From Flavobacteriaceae bacterium PS02334 (GTDB taxonomy: Bacteria; Bacteroidota; Bacteroidia; Flavobacteriales; Flavobacteriaceae), in assembly GCA_029959295.1 (NCBI GenBank), contig JASCOH010000004.1:62001-126000 (forward strand): a stretch of DNA of 64,000 bases. Reading direction: 5' to 3'. Numbering within the stretch: the stretch's first letter is position 1; the number at the start of each line of letters is the position of its first letter. This document shows positions 62,935 through 64,000 of this stretch, piece after piece. The translations under genes were made by a program, and so were the position numbers. The notes under the pieces were generated by a model. It saw nothing but the letters and a program-made list of their open reading frames with translations. It made no database searches and was not told the origin of the DNA.

Positions 62935-64000
62935 TTATTTAGGATCGTTCATTTTGAAGCTTTCCATGAATTTTGTGGTATAATCTCCAGCCACATAAGC
63001 CGGATCGTCCATTAATTGTCTATGGAAAGGAATCGTGGTTTTGACACCTTCGATTACGAATTCGTCCAAAGCGCGTTTCATTTTGTTGATTGCTTCTTCA
63101 CGAGTTTGCGCAGTTGTAATCAGCTTCGCAATCATGGAATCGTAATTTGGCGGAATCGTGTAACCTGAGTAAACGTGCGTATCTAAACGAACTCCGTGAC
63201 CTCCTGGAGTGTGCAACGTCGTGATTTTTCCTGGTGACGGACGGAAATCGTTGTAAGGATCTTCGGCATTGATTCTGCATTCGATAGCGTGCAATTGTGG
63301 CAAATAATTTTTACCAGAAATTGGCACACCTGCAGCTACTAAAATCTGCTCACGAATTAAGTCATAATCAATTACCTGCTCTGTAATTGGGTGTTCTACT
63401 TGGATACGAGTGTTCATTTCCATGAAGTAGAAATTTCTGTGTTTGTCTACCAAAAATTCTACGGTTCCAGCACCTTCATATTTGATAAATTCTGCAGCTT
63501 TCACGGCAGCTTCTCCCATTTTCAAACGCAAATCGTCTGTCATGAACGGAGAAGGAGTTTCTTCAGTCAGTTTTTGGTGACGTCTTTGAACAGAACAGTC
63601 TCTTTCAGAAAGGTGACAGGCTTTTCCATAAGCATCTCCAACCACTTGGATTTCGATGTGACGAGGCTCTTCAATCAATTTTTCTAGGTACATTCCGTCG
63701 TTTCCGAAAGATGCAGCCGCTTCTTGACGAGCGCTTTCCCAAGCTTTTAAAAGCTCTTCTTCTTTCCAAACTGCTCTCATTCCTTTTCCACCACCACCAG
63801 CTGTTGCTTTAAGCATTACTGGATAGCCAAATTCTTTAGCTAATTTTTTAGTCTGCTCATAAGATTCTAATAAACCTTCTGAACCTGGAATTGTTGGAAC
63901 TCCTGCTGCTTTCATTGTCGCTTTTGCAGAAGCTTTGTCTCCCATTCTGTCAATCATTTCTGGCGAAGCTCCAATGAACTTGATACCGTGTTCTTGACAG
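62935..64000 (-). CDS. accC: Acetyl-CoA carboxylase, biotin carboxylase subunit (5' end beyond the window)
   Basis: About 355 C-terminal residues are visible, and the frame stays open to the right edge (residues [20 protein letters not shown] lead into it), so the N-terminal ~95 residues are missing. ATP-grasp motifs: [17 protein letters not shown] (P-loop-like), [19 protein letters not shown] (catalytic region) and [14 protein letters not shown] with the metal-binding Glu and Asn. It carboxylates the biotin of AccB using ATP and bicarbonate, in the first step of fatty acid synthesis. It is the last gene of its unit, followed by a terminator; accB is expected just beyond the right edge. Confidence 0.95.
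   Translation of the reverse strand, partial: CQEHGIKFIGASPEMIDRMGDKASAKATMKAAGVPTIPGSEGLLESYEQTKKLAKEFGYPVMLKATAGGGGKGMRAVWKEEELLKAWESARQEAAASFGNDGMYLEKLIEEPRHIEIQVVGDAYGKACHLSERDCSVQRRHQKLTEETPSPFMTDDLRLKMGEAAVKAAEFIKYEGAGTVEFLVDKHRNFYFMEMNTRIQVEHPITEQVIDYDLIREQILVAAGVPISGKNYLPQLHAIECRINAEDPYNDFRPSPGKITTLHTPGGHGVRLDTHVYSGYTIPPNYDSMIAKLITTAQTREEAINKMKRALDEFVIEGVKTTIPFHRQLMDDPAYVAGDYTTKFMESFKMNDPK

Noticed and set aside
1-64000. tRNA, rRNA or known riboswitch genes
   Set aside because: Spacers were read for cloverleaf-like, rRNA-like and common riboswitch patterns and none was convincing; short or divergent RNAs could have been missed by eye.

Overview
The window looks like a chromosome segment of a Flavobacterium-type member of the Bacteroidota. 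The grounds are low GC, five predicted secreted proteins with C-terminal type IX secretion (T9SS) sorting regions, promoters of the TAnnTTTG (-7) type, an IPExxxVDY-family gene beside pyruvate kinase, a bacillithiol-type reductase (YpdA), and many protein families that are typical of Flavobacteriia. No rRNA, tRNA, CRISPR array or insertion sequence was seen.

Left end (1-4330) is the accessory part. The 3' end of a DNA cytosine-5 methyltransferase gene overlaps a gene for a 730-residue protein that combines an N-terminal MORC/Hsp90-like ATPase with a C-terminal histidine-kinase-like ATPase. That gene overlaps a third one, for a receiver-domain protein with an unfamiliar C-terminal half. The three form one overlapping transcription unit and are my best candidate for an undescribed restriction- or defence-type system with two-component signalling. 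A decayed fragment of an XRE-type regulator and a nested inverted repeat lie just downstream.

4377-12519 holds small stress and regulatory genes (DJ-1/PfpI, ABM monooxygenase, Crp/Fnr regulator), an uncharacterised family protein, a membrane-tethered TPR/HTH regulator, a T9SS beta-propeller protein and a cupin/JmjC-like protein. 12576-24388 is dominated by two giant T9SS surface proteins (2166 and 1307 residues) on opposite strands around recX; their last ~550 residues are paralogous. 24614-30501 holds an AI-2E-type transporter, an ammonium transporter, a DUF6261-like gene, an 83-bp tandem structured repeat, and a divergent unit in which an XRE gene with a -1 frameshift site faces three exported-protein genes.

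30523-64000 is mostly core metabolism: SGNH esterase, alpha/beta hydrolases, YpdA, CYTH protein, DNA polymerase IV, PAS protein, Bax-inhibitor-like protein, IPExxxVDY-pyk, acpP-fabF-rnc, purN, rnhA, OmpA lipoprotein, exonuclease III, an OlsF-like lipid acyltransferase, a dehydrogenase-VOC fusion, mgtE-rsmA overlap, serS, M1 peptidase, MFS transporter and the 5'-truncated accC. Dispersed hairpin repeats occupy several intergenic spaces here (33218-33291, 52095-52391, 61507-61580, 62777-62847). Most convergent gene pairs share a bidirectional intrinsic terminator.
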